DNA of 64,000 nucleotides from Azotobacter salinestris (lineage in GTDB: Bacteria; Pseudomonadota; Gammaproteobacteria; Pseudomonadales; Pseudomonadaceae): NCBI RefSeq assembly GCF_009363155.1, contig NZ_CP045302.1, positions 4,487,001 to 4,551,000 on the forward strand, written 5' to 3'. Within the stretch, counting starts at the first letter, position 1. Each line of letters begins with the position of its first letter. This document shows positions 30,687 to 40,686 of the stretch, in pieces. Below the pieces are notes generated by a model that saw nothing but the letters and a program-made list of their open reading frames with translations, was not told where the DNA came from and searched no databases. A program made the position numbers and the translations under genes.

Positions 30687-31748
30687 ATGAACAGCCTGTT
30701 GTTGCATTGCCGTCCCGGTTTCGAAGGCGAGGTCTGCGCCGAGATCGGCGAACATGCCGGGCGCCTGAATGTGGCCGGCTATGCCAGGGCCAGGCCAAAC
30801 AGTGCCTATGCCGAGTTCGTCTGCAGCGAGCCGGGCGGTGCCGAGCGGCTGATGCGCGAGTTGCGCTTCGCCGCGCTGATCTTTCCCCGCCAGTGGGCGC
30901 GTGGTGGTTTCGTCGAGCTGCCCGAGAGCGATCGTATCGGCGTTCTGCTCGAGCATCTGGCCGACTACCCAGTCTGCGGCAGCCTCTGGCTGGAGGTGCT
31001 GGACACCAACGAAGGCAAGGAGTTGTCGACCTTCTGCCGCAAGTTCGAGGTGCCGCTGCGCAAGGCGCTGGGCAAAGCCGGCAGACTGCTGGACGATCCA
31101 CGCGGGCCGCGCCTGCTGCTGACCTTCAGAAGCGGCCGCGAGGTCTTTCTCGGACTGGCCGAGCCGGTCAACTCGTCAGCCTGGCCGATGGGCATCCCGC
31201 GCCTCAAGTTCCCCCGCGAGGCGCCGAGCCGTTCGACCCTCAAGCTGGAAGAGGCCTGGCATCAATTCATTCCGCGCGAGGCATGGGACCTGCGCCTCGC
31301 ACCGGGGATGACCGCCGTGGACCTCGGTGCCGCGCCCGGTGGCTGGACCTGGCAATTGGTCAACCGGCACATGAAGGTGATGGCGGTGGACAACGGGCCT
31401 ATGGCGCAGAGCCTGATGGATTCCGGGCTGGTCGAGCACGTGCGTGCCGATGGCTTCGTCTTCCGGCCGCGCCGGCCGGTCGACTGGATGGTCTGCGACA
31501 TCGTCGAGAAGCCCGCCCGCACGGCCGCCCTGATCGAGACCTGGCTCGGCGAGGGACTCTGCCGCGAGGCGGTGGTCAACCTCAAGCTGCCGATGAAGCA
31601 GCGCTACGCCGAAGTACGCCGCCTGCTCGAGCGCATCGGCGATGGTCTGGCCGCGCGTGGCGTGAAGACGTCCATCGCCTGCCGCCAGCTCTACCACGAC
31701 CGCGAGGAAGTGACCTGCCATCTGCGCCGGCTGCAGGCCCCGGCGTGA
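30687..31748 (+). CDS. rlmM: 23S rRNA 2'-O-ribose C2498 methyltransferase
   Basis: 353-residue SAM-dependent methyltransferase of the RlmM (YgdE) family. It starts at the ATG at 30687 ([20 protein letters not shown]), has an N-terminal THUMP-like region, then the Rossmann methyltransferase with [17 protein letters not shown] as SAM motif [13 protein letters not shown], and [12 protein letters not shown] carrying the K of the K-D-K-E tetrad. Length fits E. coli RlmM (366). Followed 52 nt later by tusA on the same strand. Confidence 0.95.
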   Translation: MNSLLLHCRPGFEGEVCAEIGEHAGRLNVAGYARARPNSAYAEFVCSEPGGAERLMRELRFAALIFPRQWARGGFVELPESDRIGVLLEHLADYPVCGSLWLEVLDTNEGKELSTFCRKFEVPLRKALGKAGRLLDDPRGPRLLLTFRSGREVFLGLAEPVNSSAWPMGIPRLKFPREAPSRSTLKLEEAWHQFIPREAWDLRLAPGMTAVDLGAAPGGWTWQLVNRHMKVMAVDNGPMAQSLMDSGLVEHVRADGFVFRPRRPVDWMVCDIVEKPARTAALIETWLGEGLCREAVVNLKLPMKQRYAEVRRLLERIGDGLAARGVKTSIACRQLYHDREEVTCHLRRLQAPA

Positions 31749-31800
31749 CCCGGGGCGCTGCTTCGGCGACAATGTCCCTACCGGTTTTCTGGAGTTAGCC

Positions 31801-32058
31801 ATGTCCCAGCCCGATCCCGCCAGCCTGGCCGTCGACGCGATTCTCGATGCCACCGGCCTCAACTGCCCCGAGCCGGTGATGCTGCTGCACAACAAGGTCC
31901 GCGACCTGACAGCCGGCGGTCTGCTCAAGGTGATCGCCACCGATCCCTCGACCCGTCGCGACATCCCCAAGTTCTGCATCTTCCTCGGCCATGAGTTGCT
32001 CGGGCAGCAGGAGGAGGGCGGAACATACCTGTACTGGATCCGCAAGAAGGTGGAATAG
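31801..32058 (+). CDS. tusA: Sulfur carrier protein TusA
   Basis: 85-residue persulfide relay protein used in 2-thiouridine synthesis of tRNA wobble bases. The diagnostic [20 protein letters not shown] carries the active Cys in CPEP, followed by [17 protein letters not shown] and a final LYWIRKK strand. Length matches E. coli TusA (81). It follows rlmM at 52 nt and may be cotranscribed. Confidence 0.95.
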   Translation: MSQPDPASLAVDAILDATGLNCPEPVMLLHNKVRDLTAGGLLKVIATDPSTRRDIPKFCIFLGHELLGQQEEGGTYLYWIRKKVE

Positions 32059-32228
32059 GCGGCATGCCGGGCGTGCCAGATCGTCCGCAAAAGTCCGGCA
32101 TCCATTCGCCAGTTCTGTGCATCCGTTGCGGATTCCGCAATGTGCCGGGTCGATGTGCCCGGGGTGTCCGCTATCGTGGCGATGCGTGGTCATGGAACCC
32201 CGCGCTTAACGACACAAGGAGTGCACCC

Positions 32229-32579
32229 ATGCGCAAGAACCCGTTTTCCTCCCTCCTGCTGGCTCTGCTGGCCAGCGCATCCGTCGCTGTCTCGGCAGCC
32301 GAAGCGCCCAAGGCCGAAGCCGCCAAGCCGGCCGTGACCCAGCCTGCGCAGCCCGCCCAGGTTGTCCAGGCGACTGCCGCGGCCAAGGTCGATCTCAACA
32401 CCGCCGATGCGGCAACGCTCGAGCGCGAGTTGCAGGGCATCGGTCCCGCCAAGGCCCAGGCCATCGTCGACTATCGCCAGGCTCATGGCTCGTTCGCCTC
32501 GGTGGACGAGCTGCTGGAGGTCAAGGGAATCGGCGCTGCGACACTGGAAAAGAACCGTGCTCGCTTGAGCGCCAACTGA
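32229..32579 (+). CDS. ComEA-like exported helix-hairpin-helix protein
   Basis: 116-residue secreted DNA-binding-type protein. Signal peptide MRKNPFSSLLLALLASASVAVSA is followed by an Ala/Pro/Lys-rich linker and a ComEA HhH domain: KVDLNTADAATLEREL, GIGPAKAQAIVDYRQAHG, FASVDELLEVKGIGAATLEKNR. It resembles Pseudomonas periplasmic ComEA/YbaV proteins, which bind incoming DNA when a competence system is present; no other competence genes are in the window. A strong terminator follows. Confidence 0.9.
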   Translation: MRKNPFSSLLLALLASASVAVSAAEAPKAEAAKPAVTQPAQPAQVVQATAAAKVDLNTADAATLERELQGIGPAKAQAIVDYRQAHGSFASVDELLEVKGIGAATLEKNRARLSAN

Positions 32580-32596
32580 TTCCAGTGCAGTAGTCG

Positions 32597-32620
32597 GGCC
32601 GGTCTCGTGACCGGCCTTTT
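32597..32620 (+). terminator. Rho-independent terminator after the ComEA-like gene
   Basis: GGCCGGTC-TCGT-GACCGGCC followed by TTTT, 18 nt past the stop codon. Confidence 0.85.
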
Positions 32621-32721
32621 CATGAAGGGGAGCCATCGGTCCGATTCGTCGCAAGCGAGTTGCAGCCGATCCCGAGGGGAGTTGACTTTCCTTTCTCTAT
32701 CAGTAGGATACGCACCGTTGT

Positions 32722-32797
<76 letters not shown>

Positions 32798-32803
32798 GAT
32801 CGC

Positions 32804-32834
32804 AAAAGGCCTGATCGCAAGATCAGGCCTTTTT
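32804..32834. terminator. Bidirectional terminator between tRNA-Asn and the aminotransferase
   Basis: AAAAGGCCTGATC-GCAA-GATCAGGCCTTTT forms a 13-bp stem whose ends supply U-tracts on both strands. It serves the tRNA (plus) and possibly the aminotransferase (minus). Confidence 0.85.
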
Positions 32835-32901
32835 GCTTTTCTGCAGCGTCGCTCCTTCGTCCCGGCGGCTCTCGCATGGAGAGTCCGCCGGGCGGGCAGG
32901 A

Positions 32902-34098
32902 TCAGAGCACCTGGGCGATGGCCTGGGTGACGCTGGCGATGTTGCGCTGGTTCAGGGCGGCGACGCAGATGCGGCCGGTGGCGACGGCATAGATGCCGAA
33001 CTCGTTGCGCAGACGCTCCACCTGCTCGGCGCTGAGGCCGGAGTAGGAGAACATGCCGCGCTGCTGGGCGACGAAGGCGAAGTCGCGCCTGGCGCCCTGG
33101 GCAGCCAGCTGCTCGACCATGGCCTGGCGCATGCTCTGGATGCGTCCGCGCATCTCGGCCAGTTCGCTTTCCCACAGGGCGCGCAGTTCCGGGCTGTTGA
33201 GCACGCCGGACACCACGCTGGCGCCATGGGTCGGCGGGTTCGAGTAGTTGGTGCGGATCACCCGCTTGATCTGCGACAGCACGCGCGCGGCCTCGTCCTT
33301 CGAGGCGGTGACGATGGACAGGGCGCCGACGCGCTCGCCGTAGAGGGAGAAGGACTTGGAGAAGGAGCTGGAGACGAAGAACTGCAGGTCCGATTCGGAG
33401 AACAGGCGTACCGCGGCGGCGTCCTCCTCGATGCCGTCGCCGAAGCCCTGATAGGCGATGTCGAGGAAGGGCACGTGGCCGCGCTCGCGGATCGCTTCCA
33501 GCACCTGCTTCCAGTCGTCGGCGGACAGATCGACGCCGGTCGGGTTGTGGCAGCAGGCGTGCAGCAGCACGATGGAGCCGGCCGGCAGGGCCTTGATGTC
33601 CTCGAGCATGCCGGCGCGGTTCAGGCCGTGGCTGGCGGCGTCGTAGTAACGGTAGCTCTGCACGCGGAAGCCGGCGGACTCGAACAGGGCGCGGTGGTTC
33701 TCCCAGCTCGGGTCGCTGATGGCGACCACGGCGTCCGGCCGCAGGCGCTTGAGGAAGTCGGCGCCGACCTTCAGCGCGCCGGTGCCGCCCAGAGCCTGTG
33801 CGGTGACCACACGGCCATCGGCGAGCAGGGCGGCGTCGTTGCCGAACAGCAGCTTCTGCACGGCCTGGTCGTAGGCGCCGATGCCCTCGATCGGCAGGTA
33901 GCCGCGTGGCGCATGGGCGGCGATGCGAGCCTTCTCGGCTTCCTCGACGGCGCGCAGCAGGGGAATTCGACCCTCTTCGTTGTAGTAGACGCCGACACCG
34001 AGGTTGACCTTGGTCGGACGGGTATCGGCATTGAATGCTTCGGTGAGGCCAAGGATCGGGTCACGCGGTGCCATTTCTACGGCAGAGAACAAGCTCAT
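32902..34098 (-). CDS. Aromatic/aspartate aminotransferase (class I, PLP)
   Basis: 398-residue PLP-dependent aminotransferase of the AspC/TyrB subgroup, cytosolic. FSAVEMAPRDPILGLTEAF and KVNLGVGVYYNEEG open the family; ACCHNPTGVDL, DIAYQGFGDG and the PLP-lysine motif SSSFSKSFSLYGERVG follow, then RTNYSNPPTHGA. It likely transaminates aspartate and/or aromatic amino acids. Divergent from uvrB, as in P. aeruginosa. Choosing between aspC and tyrB needs phylogeny, so no symbol is given. Confidence 0.93.
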   Translation of the reverse strand: MSLFSAVEMAPRDPILGLTEAFNADTRPTKVNLGVGVYYNEEGRIPLLRAVEEAEKARIAAHAPRGYLPIEGIGAYDQAVQKLLFGNDAALLADGRVVTAQALGGTGALKVGADFLKRLRPDAVVAISDPSWENHRALFESAGFRVQSYRYYDAASHGLNRAGMLEDIKALPAGSIVLLHACCHNPTGVDLSADDWKQVLEAIRERGHVPFLDIAYQGFGDGIEEDAAAVRLFSESDLQFFVSSSFSKSFSLYGERVGALSIVTASKDEAARVLSQIKRVIRTNYSNPPTHGASVVSGVLNSPELRALWESELAEMRGRIQSMRQAMVEQLAAQGARRDFAFVAQQRGMFSYSGLSAEQVERLRNEFGIYAVATGRICVAALNQRNIASVTQAIAQVL

Positions 34099-34389
34099 GG
34101 TCGAGGTGCTCGAAGAAGAAGAGGGTGGAGGGCCAGGCTACTACCCCCACGCAGGCGGACGGGCCATCGACCGGAGAGGGGCGACGGTATGCGCAGGGGG
34201 CATGCAGAATCGGGGCGTTAGTATAGCGGCCACGTCCGATGCCTGCGATATGCTGTTTCAGGGTTTTGTGTCAACCATATGTCGAAGGCGGCCCCGCCGG
34301 CCGGTGCTCGAAGGCTCCTGCCGGACGCATGCCGGCTGCCTGCAGTTTCCCGGCGAAGTTGTCCGCCGGCACCATCGAGAGAGGTTCCC

Positions 34390-36399
34390 ATGTCCGAATT
34401 CCAGCTGGTGACCCGTTTCCAGCCCGCCGGCGACCAGCCCGAGGCCATCCGTCGGATGGTCGAGGGGCTGGAGGCCGGGTTGTCGCACCAGACCCTGCTC
34501 GGGGTGACCGGCTCCGGCAAGACCTTCAGCATCGCCAGCGTGATCGCCCGGGTGCAGCGCCCGACCCTGGTGCTGGCGCCCAACAAGACCCTGGCGGCGC
34601 AGCTCTACGGCGAGTTCAAGAGCTTCTTCCCGCACAACGCGGTGGAATACTTCGTCTCCTACTACGACTACTACCAGCCGGAAGCCTATGTGCCGTCCTC
34701 CGACACCTACATCGAGAAGGACGCCTCGATCAACGACCACATCGAACAGATGCGCCTGTCGGCGACCAAGGCGTTGCTGGAGCGGCCGGACGCGATCATC
34801 GTCGCCACCGTCTCGTCGATCTACGGCCTGGGCGATCCGGCCAGCTACCTGAAGATGGTGCTGCACATCGACCGCGGCGACAGACTCGACCAGCGCGCCC
34901 TGCTGCGTCGCCTGGCCGAGCTGCAGTACACCCGCAACGACATGGATTTCGCGCGCGCCACCTTCCGCGTGCGCGGCGACGTGATCGATATCTTCCCGGC
35001 CGAATCCGAGCTGGAAGCGATCCGCATCGAGCTGTTCGACGACGAGGTGGAGAGCCTGGCCGCCTTCGATCCCTTGACCGGCGAGGTGATCCGCAAGCTG
35101 CCGCGCTTCACCTTCTATCCCAAGAGCCACTACGTCACCCCGCGGGAAACGCTGCTGGAGGCGGTGGAGCAGATCAAGGCCGAACTCAAGGACCGCCTGG
35201 AGCATCTGCAGGGGCACGGCAAGCTGGTGGAGGCGCAGCGCCTGGAACAGCGCACCCGCTTCGACCTGGAGATGATCCTCGAGCTGGGCTACTGCAACGG
35301 CATCGAGAACTACTCCCGCTACCTCTCCGGGCGCGCGCCGGGCGAGGCGCCGCCGACCCTCTACGACTACCTGCCGGACAACGCGCTGATGGTGATCGAC
35401 GAATCCCACGTCACCGTCCCGCAGGTCGGCGCCATGTACAAGGGCGACCGCTCGCGCAAGGAAACCCTGGTGGAATACGGCTTCCGCCTGCCCTCGGCGC
35501 TGGACAACCGGCCGATGCGTTTCGACGAGTGGGAGCGCATCAGCCCGCAGACCATCTTCGTCTCGGCGACCCCCGGTCCCTACGAGGCCGAACACGCCGG
35601 ACGGATCATCGAGCAGGTGGTGCGCCCCACCGGCCTGGTCGACCCCCAGCTCGAGGTGCGTCCGGCGACTACCCAGGTCGACGACCTGCTCTCCGAGATC
35701 CGCAAGCGCGTCGCCGCCGAGGAGCGCGTGCTGGTCACCACCCTGACCAAGCGCATGGCCGAGGACCTCACCGACTACCTGGGCGACCACGACGTGCGGG
35801 TGCGCTACCTGCACTCGGACATCGACACCGTGGAGCGCGTGGAGATCATCCGCGACCTGCGCAGCGGCGCCTTCGACGTGCTGGTGGGCATCAACCTGCT
35901 GCGCGAGGGGCTGGACATGCCCGAGGTGTCGCTGGTGGCGATCCTCGACGCGGACAAGGAGGGCTTCCTGCGCAGCGAACGCTCGCTGATCCAGACCATC
36001 GGCCGCGCCGCGCGCAACCTCAACGGCAAGGCGATCCTCTATGCCGACAACATCACCGGCTCGATGCAGCGCGCCATCGACGAGACCGAGCGGCGCCGGG
36101 CCAGGCAGATCGCCTTCAACGAGGCCCACGGCATCGTGCCCAGGGGCGTCAAGAAGGACATTCAGGACATCCTCGAAGGGGCCGTGGTGCCCGGCGCGCG
36201 CAGCCGCAAACGGGTGGCCAGGGCGGCGGAGGAGAGCGGCCAGTATGCCGCCGAGCTGCGTTCGCCGAGCGAGATCAACAAGCGCATCCGCCAGCTCGAG
36301 GAGAAGATGTACGCCCTGGCTCGCGACCTGGAGTTCGAGGCCGCGGCGCAGCTGCGCGACGAGATCCAGGCGCTGCGCGAAAAGCTGCTGCAGGTCTGA
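34390..36399 (+). CDS. uvrB: Excinuclease ABC subunit B
   Basis: 669-residue DNA-damage verification helicase of nucleotide excision repair. From the ATG at 34390 ([20 protein letters not shown]) it has Walker [11 protein letters not shown], the beta-hairpin [20 protein letters not shown], the DEAD-like DESHV, helicase motif [11 protein letters not shown], and a C-terminal UVR domain ([20 protein letters not shown]) that contacts UvrC. Length is standard. Confidence 0.97.
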   Translation: MSEFQLVTRFQPAGDQPEAIRRMVEGLEAGLSHQTLLGVTGSGKTFSIASVIARVQRPTLVLAPNKTLAAQLYGEFKSFFPHNAVEYFVSYYDYYQPEAYVPSSDTYIEKDASINDHIEQMRLSATKALLERPDAIIVATVSSIYGLGDPASYLKMVLHIDRGDRLDQRALLRRLAELQYTRNDMDFARATFRVRGDVIDIFPAESELEAIRIELFDDEVESLAAFDPLTGEVIRKLPRFTFYPKSHYVTPRETLLEAVEQIKAELKDRLEHLQGHGKLVEAQRLEQRTRFDLEMILELGYCNGIENYSRYLSGRAPGEAPPTLYDYLPDNALMVIDESHVTVPQVGAMYKGDRSRKETLVEYGFRLPSALDNRPMRFDEWERISPQTIFVSATPGPYEAEHAGRIIEQVVRPTGLVDPQLEVRPATTQVDDLLSEIRKRVAAEERVLVTTLTKRMAEDLTDYLGDHDVRVRYLHSDIDTVERVEIIRDLRSGAFDVLVGINLLREGLDMPEVSLVAILDADKEGFLRSERSLIQTIGRAARNLNGKAILYADNITGSMQRAIDETERRRARQIAFNEAHGIVPRGVKKDIQDILEGAVVPGARSRKRVARAAEESGQYAAELRSPSEINKRIRQLEEKMYALARDLEFEAAAQLRDEIQALREKLLQV

Positions 36400-36510
36400 T
36401 GCAGGAAGGCTCCAGCGTTCGGCCGCGTGCCCGGCTGGAGCCCCCGGCTTCGCCCCTGCTAACATTCGCGCCCTTCATCCTTCTGTTCGTCCCTCTGTCC
36501 GGGAGCCTGC

Positions 36511-37992
36511 ATGACCACCGTCCGCACCCGCATCGCGCCGTCGCCCACCGGCGATCCGCACGTCGGCACCGCCTATATCGCCCTGTTCAACCTGTGCTTC
36601 GCCCGTCAGCACGGCGGCCAGTTCATCCTGCGCATCGAGGATACCGACCAGCTGCGCTCGACCCGCGAGTCGGAGCAGCAGATCTACGACGCCCTGCGCT
36701 GGCTAGGCATCGAATGGGACGAGGGCCCGGACGTCGGCGGCCCCCACGGCCCCTACCGGCAGAGCGAGCGCGGCGAGATCTATAAAAAGTACTCGGACGA
36801 GCTGGTCGCCAAGGGCCACGCCTTCCCCTGCTTCTGCAGCGCCGAGCGCCTCGACCAGGTGCGCGCGCAGCAGATGGCCAACAAGGAGACCCCGCGCTAC
36901 GACGGCCACTGCATGCACCTCGCCCCGCAAGAGGCGCAGCGCCGCATCGATGCCGGCGAGTCCCACGTGATCCGCATGAAGGTGCCGAGCGAAGGCGTCT
37001 GCACGGTGCCGGACCTGCTGCGCGGCGATGTGGAGATCCCCTGGGACCGCATGGACATGCAGGTGCTGATGAAGGCCGACGGCCTGCCCACCTATTTCCT
37101 CGCCAACGTGGTCGACGACCACCTGATGGGCATCACCCACGTGCTGCGCGGCGAGGAGTGGCTGCCCTCGGCGCCCAAGCTGATCAAGCTCTACGAGTAC
37201 TTCGGCTGGGAGCAGCCCAAGCTGGTGTACATGCCGCTGTTGCGCAATCCGGACAAGAGCAAGCTGTCCAAGCGCAAGAACCCCACCTCGATCACCTTCT
37301 ACCAGCGCATGGGCTTTCTGCCCGAGGCGATGCTCAACTACCTGGGCCGCATGGGCTGGTCCATGCCCGACGAGCGCGAGAAGTTCACCCTGGCGGAGAT
37401 GATCGAGCACTTCGACATCAATCGCGTGTCCCTCGGCGGGCCGATCTTCGACATGGAGAAGCTTTCCTGGCTGAACGGCCAGTGGCTGCGCGAGCTGCCG
37501 GTCGAGGCCTTCGCTGCCGAAGTGCACAAGTGGGCGTTCAATCCCGAGTACCTGATGCAAATCGCTCCGCACGTGCAGGGTCGGGTGGAGACCTTCAGCC
37601 AGATCGCCCCGCTGGCCGGCTTCTTCTTCGCCGGCGGCGTGCCGCTGGACGCCACGCTGTTCGAGCACAAGAGGCTCTCGCCCGACCAGGTCCGCCAGTT
37701 GCTGCAGCTGATCCTCTGGAAGCTGGAAGCCCTGCGCCAGTGGAACAAGGACAACATCACCGCGATCATCCAGAAGACCAGCGAGCACCTCGGCTACAAG
37801 CTGCGCGACGCAATGCCGCTGATCTTCCCGGCGATCACCGGCCAGGCCAGCTCGGTGTCGGTACTCGACGCCATGGAGATCCTCGGCGCCGACCTGACCC
37901 GCTTCCGCCTGCGCCAGGCCATCGAGCTGCTCGGCGGCGTGTCGAAGAAGGAGAACAAGGAGTGGGAGAAGCTGCTGGCCGAGATGCCCTGA
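36511..37992 (+). CDS. gltX: Glutamyl-tRNA synthetase
   Basis: 493-residue class Ia aminoacyl-tRNA synthetase. The HIGH-type motif lies in [20 protein letters not shown], and the KMSKS-type motif is KLSKRK (in [13 protein letters not shown]). The C-terminal anticodon-binding domain ends [20 protein letters not shown]. Length is typical. It follows uvrB by 111 nt. Confidence 0.97.
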   Translation: MTTVRTRIAPSPTGDPHVGTAYIALFNLCFARQHGGQFILRIEDTDQLRSTRESEQQIYDALRWLGIEWDEGPDVGGPHGPYRQSERGEIYKKYSDELVAKGHAFPCFCSAERLDQVRAQQMANKETPRYDGHCMHLAPQEAQRRIDAGESHVIRMKVPSEGVCTVPDLLRGDVEIPWDRMDMQVLMKADGLPTYFLANVVDDHLMGITHVLRGEEWLPSAPKLIKLYEYFGWEQPKLVYMPLLRNPDKSKLSKRKNPTSITFYQRMGFLPEAMLNYLGRMGWSMPDEREKFTLAEMIEHFDINRVSLGGPIFDMEKLSWLNGQWLRELPVEAFAAEVHKWAFNPEYLMQIAPHVQGRVETFSQIAPLAGFFFAGGVPLDATLFEHKRLSPDQVRQLLQLILWKLEALRQWNKDNITAIIQKTSEHLGYKLRDAMPLIFPAITGQASSVSVLDAMEILGADLTRFRLRQAIELLGGVSKKENKEWEKLLAEMP

Positions 37993-38062
37993 TCTTTCCC
38001 GCATGAGCGAGGCGGCGGGCTGAACCGGCCCGGCTTCCCGAGCTACGTGCCCCGAGCTACGC

Positions 38063-38099
38063 GCCCCGGTCTTTCCAGCAGGAGAGGCCGGGGCTTTTT
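38063..38099 (+). terminator. Rho-independent terminator after gltX
   Basis: GCCCCGGTCTTTCC-AGCA-GGAGAGGCCGGGGC, with two imperfect pairs, followed by TTTTT. Confidence 0.8.
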
Positions 38100-38245
38100 G
38101 TTTGTCGCGTCAGCAGGTCACCCAGACAGCCATGGACGTCCACGGCTGTCGGCGAGGGGAACTTATCAAGGTCGTCGGTCAACGAAAAAAGACCTGCGCC
38201 TTTTTCTTTCCCTATCTGATTGCCTTGCTCGGAGGACGCCACGCA

Positions 38246-39400
38246 ATGAATTGGACGGAGCTGAATTGGCAAGAGCTGGACTGGCAGGCAATGCTGAACG
38301 AAAGCCTCTGGACGAGCCTCGCCCTGCTGCTGGCCGTGACCCTGGCCAGCTACTGGCTGCTGCGCGGCATTCTCGGCATCGTCAGCCGCCGGATGCGGGC
38401 GCTGGCGGCGCGCGGGCGGCTCTACGGCTTCATCGCGGAAATGCTCGCGCATACCAGCCGCCTGCTGGTCTTCGCCTTCTCGCTGCTCATCGGCCTGAAG
38501 GTGGTGGAATTGTCGCCGCGCTGGGAGGACATGCTGTCCCACGGCTGGTTCATCGCCCTGGCCTTTCAGCTGGCGCTGTGGCTCGACACCGGCATCCGCC
38601 TGTGGATGGACAGCCTGGCCCACAACGGCCGGGCGCGCAATCCGGTGACCACGGCGATCATCGGCATCCTCTTCCGTATCCTGATCTGGGCGATGATGCT
38701 GCTGTCGATCCTCGCCAACCTCGGGGTGAACATCACCGCCATGGTCGCCAGCCTGGGGATCGGCGGCATCGCCATCGCCCTGGCGGTGCAGACGGTGCTC
38801 GGCGATGTCCTCGCCTCGCTGTCGATCGGCATGGACAAGCCTTTCGAGATCGGCGATTTCGTGGTGTTCGGCGAGGTGGCCGGAACCATCGAGCACATCG
38901 GCGTGAAGACCACCCGCATCCGCAGCCTGAGCGGCGAGCAGATCGTCTGCGCCAATTCCGACATGCTGACCAGGACCCTGCACAACTACAAGCGCATGGA
39001 CACCCGGCGGATCGTGTTCAAGTTCGGCATCGCCTACAACACGCCGGTGGAGAAGGTGCGCGAGGTCGCGGCGCTGGTCCGGCGGATCGTCCAGGGGATC
39101 GAGGGCACCCGTTTCGACCGCGCGCATTTCCTGGCCTTCGATGAAAGCCAGCTGACCTTCGAGGTGGTCTACATCGTGCTCAGCGCGGATTACAACCGCT
39201 ACATGGATATCCAGCAGGAGATCAACCTGGGCCTGCTGCAGGGCCTGCGCGAGATGCAGGTGCAGTTCGCCTTTCCCACGCGCAGTGTCGAGTTCATCGG
39301 AGGCGTCCTGCCGCAGGTCAGCGTGGGCGGCCTGCCCTCGGGCAAGCTTGCCGCCAACAACGGCATCGTCCTGAGCGACGGCAGAGGGCAGCAGCAGTGA
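38246..39400 (+). CDS. MscS-family mechanosensitive channel
   Basis: 384-residue inner-membrane channel that opens on hypoosmotic shock. From the ATG at 38246 (MNWTELNWQELDWQAMLNES, GGAGGACG upstream) there are about four to five hydrophobic helices. The pore helix NITAMVASLGIGGIAIALAVQ is followed by the family TVLGDVLASLSIGMDKPFEIGDFVV and GTIEHIGVKTTRIRSLSGEQI, then the cytoplasmic vestibule. It lacks the long periplasmic domain of MscK. Alone between gltX and a convergent gene. Confidence 0.92.
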   Translation: MNWTELNWQELDWQAMLNESLWTSLALLLAVTLASYWLLRGILGIVSRRMRALAARGRLYGFIAEMLAHTSRLLVFAFSLLIGLKVVELSPRWEDMLSHGWFIALAFQLALWLDTGIRLWMDSLAHNGRARNPVTTAIIGILFRILIWAMMLLSILANLGVNITAMVASLGIGGIAIALAVQTVLGDVLASLSIGMDKPFEIGDFVVFGEVAGTIEHIGVKTTRIRSLSGEQIVCANSDMLTRTLHNYKRMDTRRIVFKFGIAYNTPVEKVREVAALVRRIVQGIEGTRFDRAHFLAFDESQLTFEVVYIVLSADYNRYMDIQQEINLGLLQGLREMQVQFAFPTRSVEFIGGVLPQVSVGGLPSGKLAANNGIVLSDGRGQQQ

Positions 39401-39423
39401 GACCTTGAAAGGAGCCAGCCCGC

Positions 39424-39440
39424 GGCGCCCCGAGGGCGCC
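39424..39440. terminator. Stem-loop between mscS-like gene and convergent oxaloacetate decarboxylase
   Basis: GGCGCCC-CGA-GGGCGCC, a perfect 7-bp stem in a 62-nt convergent gap; no clear T-tract on either side. Confidence 0.45.
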
Positions 39441-39462
39441 ACGGGACAGGCCCGGGGGAGGG

Positions 39463-40329
39463 TTATTCCTGGACGTTCATGAACTCGCGCGCCCAGATGC
39501 GATATTCATCCAGGGTCGAGTACTTGGTGCAGAGTTCCTTGGCGCTCAGGTCGGACGGGCCGACGCCGCGCTGTTCGCGCAGGCAGTCGTAGGTCGCCTT
39601 GATCGCGGCGAAGTAGGCGGCATGCCCGTTCACCACGATGCGCACGCCGTTCTCGGCCAGGCGGGCCATGTCGCGCAGCTTCGGATTGCCGTAGGTGATC
39701 AGCATCAACGGCGTATCCGGCAGGTGCCGGGTGATGGCCTCCAGATGCTCGAAGTCCTTGATGCCGATCATGCAGATGCCGTCCGCGCCGGCGGCCTGGT
39801 AGGCCTTGGCCCGCTCGATGGTCTCCTCGATGCTGAGCTGCTCGGCGTTGGTACGGGCGATGATGCTCAGCTGCGGATCGATGCGTGCCTCCAGGGCGGC
39901 GCGGATCTTGCCCACGGCCTCGTCCAGGGGGATCAGGTCGGTGGTCTTGTGCCCGTACTTGGGCGGCAGCAGGGTGTCTTCCAGGGTCAGCGCGGCGACG
40001 CCGGCGCGCTCCAGTTCGGCCACGGTACGCATGGCGTTGATCGCGTTGCCGTAGCCATGGTCGGCATCGGCGATGATCGGCAGGCTGGCCACGCGGCCGA
40101 TGCGGGTGGCCTGCTCGACGAACTCGCTGAGGGTGATCAGCGCATAGTCCGGGGCGGCGAGCACCTGCAGGGCGGCGACCGAGCCGCCGAGAATGCCGAC
40201 CTCGAAATTCAGGTCGCCGGCGATCCGCGCCGACATCGGATCGAATACCGAGGCGGCGTCGTAGCAGGTCCTGGATTCCAGCAACGCCCGGAATTGGCGT
40301 CTCAAATCGTGCTGAGAAGCAAGGGTCAT
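39463..40329 (-). CDS. Oxaloacetate decarboxylase-like enzyme (PEP mutase/isocitrate lyase superfamily)
   Basis: 288-residue cytosolic TIM-barrel enzyme, very similar to P. aeruginosa PA4872, a characterised oxaloacetate decarboxylase. Shared blocks include [24 protein letters not shown], the metal-binding [21 protein letters not shown] and [20 protein letters not shown]. The His near residue 236 corresponds to the distinguishing His of PA4872, and the Cys of isocitrate lyase (KKCGH) is absent. Converts oxaloacetate to pyruvate plus CO2; the physiological role is unclear. Transcribed alone. Confidence 0.88.
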   Translation of the reverse strand: MTLASQHDLRRQFRALLESRTCYDAASVFDPMSARIAGDLNFEVGILGGSVAALQVLAAPDYALITLSEFVEQATRIGRVASLPIIADADHGYGNAINAMRTVAELERAGVAALTLEDTLLPPKYGHKTTDLIPLDEAVGKIRAALEARIDPQLSIIARTNAEQLSIEETIERAKAYQAAGADGICMIGIKDFEHLEAITRHLPDTPLMLITYGNPKLRDMARLAENGVRIVVNGHAAYFAAIKATYDCLREQRGVGPSDLSAKELCTKYSTLDEYRIWAREFMNVQE

Positions 40330-40686
40330 AGAAAAACTCCTGAAAGGCGGTATGGGGTAGTCGTTATTTTTTTTGAATGGCTCCGGTCTGCCCCGGGCAA
40401 ACAGCCGGGGTGCCTGGCCTTTTTGGTTTTAATGTCGCAGCGGCTGCGCAAGGGGCCATGCGGACTACTGTTTCGATGGCCAGGGGCTCGCCGTGCCGCT
40501 AGGTGCCGGCGGGCCTGATTGTTGTTCTGCTGCCAGGCGGATTTGCTCCGTGCAGGCAGACCCGTTCCGGTCCCTTCATGAAGGGCGGGGGGCTTGACTA
40601 AAGTACAGCTTGTTTCGCTTGAAGACGAGCCTTTTTGGCCGCTCTGGTGGCTTTTGGCCTGCCCCGTTCCAGCGTGCGGGATCCTC
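40330..40686. other. 357-nt gap without a convincing gene
   Basis: Upstream region of the oxaloacetate decarboxylase gene. It contains a CCCCGG-GCAAACAG-CCGGGG hairpin (near 40398-40417) and two T-rich tracts; nothing coding stands out. Confidence 0.4.

Noticed and set aside
34258-36465. 735-codon minus-strand ORF opposite uvrB
   Set aside because: An antisense shadow without motifs.
34239-36785. 848-codon plus-strand ORF overlapping uvrB
   Set aside because: An out-of-frame, Arg/Pro/Gly-rich reading of uvrB. UvrB in the other frame is unmistakable.
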